This document shows positions 30,133 through 31,344 of a stretch of DNA of 31,344 nt, piece by piece. The notes under the pieces are model-generated. The model was given only the letters and a program-made list of their open reading frames with translations, ran no database searches and had not been told where the DNA came from. Each line of letters starts with the position of its first letter. The stretch's first letter is position 1. Source of the stretch: CAKSQF01 sp051868045 (lineage in GTDB: Bacteria; Bacillota; Clostridia; Oscillospirales; CAG-272); contig JBJDZN010000040.1 of the NCBI GenBank assembly GCA_051868045.1, positions 1 to 31,344 on the forward strand. Direction: 5' to 3'. A program made the translations under genes and the position numbers.

Positions 30133-31344
30133 ATGAATTTACTTTCACTTTTTTCGGGATGCGGTGGTATGGATATCGGATTCGAGGGCGGATTTCGATG
30201 TTTACATCGATCTATTAATACCAAATTACATAGCAATTGGATTGATAAATATGATGGTTCTTGGGTGACTGTTGCACCAACAGGTTTTAAAATCGTTTTT
30301 GCAAATGATATTCGTCCCGATGCCAAATCAGCTTGGATTTCCTATTTTTCACAAACCAATACCAACGCCAATAATATCTATCACATTGAAAGCATTGTTG
30401 ATCTCGTAAAAAAAGCCCGCACAGGCAAAATAATCTTTCCTGACGACATTGATATTGTCACAGGCGGTTTTCCCTGCCAAGATTTTTCGGTAGCAGGTAA
30501 AAGACTTGGATTTCATTCATCTAAAAGCCACACTGGGAATCTGCTAGTGGCAGATGAACCATCCATTGAAAGCCGAGGTCAACTATACATATGGATGAGA
30601 GAAGTCATTTCAATCACTCAACCTAAGATATTCGTTGCTGAAAATGTCAAGGGTTTGATAAACTTAGATGATGCTGCCAAGGTGATTGAAAATGATTTTT
30701 CATCAATTTCCAACAGTGGTTATCTTGTCGTACCCGCACGAGTACTTCATGCTGCCGACTATGGTGTTCCCCAATCCAGAGAACGCATAATATTTATCGG
30801 CTTCAAAAAATCAGCATTAACACCGAATGCGCTCATTGCACTACAGAGCAATAACATTCCTTCACAATATGATCCCTACCCCCTTCCCACGCATTCCTAT
30901 ACCCAATCCGCTCCTGATCTACTACCGCCTGTCACCTGTGCAGAAGCTTTCATTGATTTAGTAGAGCCTGACCTCTCCCACGATGTCTCTCAAACTAAGT
31001 ATTCAAAAGCTAAATTTATGGGGAAGCATTGTCAAGGTCAATCGGAAATTAAGCTTAATTCTATTGCTCCTACTATTCGTTCAGAACATCACGGAAATAT
31101 TGAGTATCGACGGCTGAGTTCTGAACATGGTGGCACACATACTTATGAATTAAAAGAGGGGCTTATCGAACGCCGATTAACGGTAAGAGAATGTGCTCGC
31201 CTTCAAACCTTCCCGGATGAGTACCAGTTTATTCAAAAAAGATGCGGCTCCAATGTTGCTGTCTCATCCAGTGATGCCTATAAGATTATTGGAAATGCTG
31301 TCCCCTGCGTATTGGCGTACAACATCGCCATGCGAATATCAGAG
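30133..31344 (+). CDS. DNA cytosine-5 methyltransferase, 3' end outside the window
   Basis: 404 codons are open to the last base, so the gene is truncated by the window. The start at 30133 follows TCTGGAGATACT. Conserved C5-methyltransferase motifs are in order: I LFSGCGGMDIGFE, IV TGGFPCQDFSVAG (catalytic Cys), VI VAENVKGL, VIII PQSRERIIF, IX ERRLTVRECARLQTFPD and X YKIIGNAVPC. The enzyme methylates cytosine in a specific sequence, usually as part of a restriction-modification system. A segment of about 50 residues sits between motif I and the acidic FANDIR strand, which is longer than usual. Base composition is clearly more AT-rich than the neighbours, suggesting recent transfer. The target site is unknown. 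Confidence 0.93.
   Translation, partial: MNLLSLFSGCGGMDIGFEGGFRCLHRSINTKLHSNWIDKYDGSWVTVAPTGFKIVFANDIRPDAKSAWISYFSQTNTNANNIYHIESIVDLVKKARTGKIIFPDDIDIVTGGFPCQDFSVAGKRLGFHSSKSHTGNLLVADEPSIESRGQLYIWMREVISITQPKIFVAENVKGLINLDDAAKVIENDFSSISNSGYLVVPARVLHAADYGVPQSRERIIFIGFKKSALTPNALIALQSNNIPSQYDPYPLPTHSYTQSAPDLLPPVTCAEAFIDLVEPDLSHDVSQTKYSKAKFMGKHCQGQSEIKLNSIAPTIRSEHHGNIEYRRLSSEHGGTHTYELKEGLIERRLTVRECARLQTFPDEYQFIQKRCGSNVAVSSSDAYKIIGNAVPCVLAYNIAMRISE

Noticed and set aside
1..31344. tRNA, rRNA or CRISPR repeats.
   Set aside because: No cloverleaf, rRNA-like block or regularly spaced repeat was recognised on reading; a dedicated covariance-model search was not possible.

Overview
The window looks like a piece of a chromosome from a low-to-mid GC Firmicute, most likely a gut Clostridia of the Oscillospiraceae/Ruminococcaceae type. 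This rests on TTGACA/TATAAT-type promoters, strong GGAGG ribosome binding sites, many ATGA overlaps, phage regulators of the DUF739 and S24 families, and the overall gene repertoire. Lineage is an inference; there is no rRNA or marker gene to fix it. One run of exactly 100 Ns (16505-16604) shows that this is a scaffold from a draft or metagenome assembly.

Region 1 (1 to about 5500) is the end of a prophage or phage-tail-like element. Five genes for tail tip, adhesin and baseplate proteins run leftward off the window: a small coiled-coil protein, a BppU-like protein with an alanine-rich stalk, a DUF6273 protein with a C-terminal lectin-like end, a protein with two CBM5/12-like modules, and a tail fibre. 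They are led by an HTH protein and a frameshifted zinc-ribbon remnant. A divergent switch follows: a leftward DUF739 (Cro-like) gene and a rightward S24 (CI/LexA-like) repressor, each with a clear sigma-A promoter. Two copies of the palindrome GTACAG-N4-CTGTAC bracket the DUF739 gene. No integrase, replication, packaging or head gene is visible.

Region 2 (5743-11150) holds a Dabb-domain gene and then, across a shared terminator, a six-gene leftward sulfur operon: HD-domain protein, PLP-dependent trans-sulfuration enzyme, an unrecognised 83-95 aa protein, TcdA, a NifS/CsdA-type cysteine desulfurase and a TtcA-like tRNA thiolase. The last four overlap one another by 4-7 bp. This looks like a cysteine/homocysteine-to-tRNA-modification unit.

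Region 3 (11250-14100) is a compact metal/redox operon: a fusion of a heavy-metal-associated domain, a TauE/SafE-DsbD-like membrane domain and a cupredoxin-like domain, followed by two tandem DUF2318-like lipoproteins. It has a consensus promoter whose -10 box lies inside a palindrome.

Region 4 (14144-20961) carries a flotillin, a TRIC/UPF0126 channel interrupted by the assembly gap, two half-size chromate transporters, a CmpB-like membrane protein, and feoA-feoB.

Region 5 (21064-31344) is rightward: a 985-residue multidomain lipoprotein, then proB, proA, a CofE-like protein, a YpsA/SLOG-like protein, prmC, proC and ruvC. It ends in an AT-rich cytosine-5 DNA methyltransferase that runs off the window and is probably the edge of an acquired restriction-modification or mobile island.

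The most unusual points are the candidate diversity-generating target in the tail module, the copper/iron-like redox operon with its duplicated lipoprotein, the hexapeptide repeat at the assembly gap, the FeoB with a non-canonical G4 motif, and the uncharacterised small protein inside the sulfur operon.
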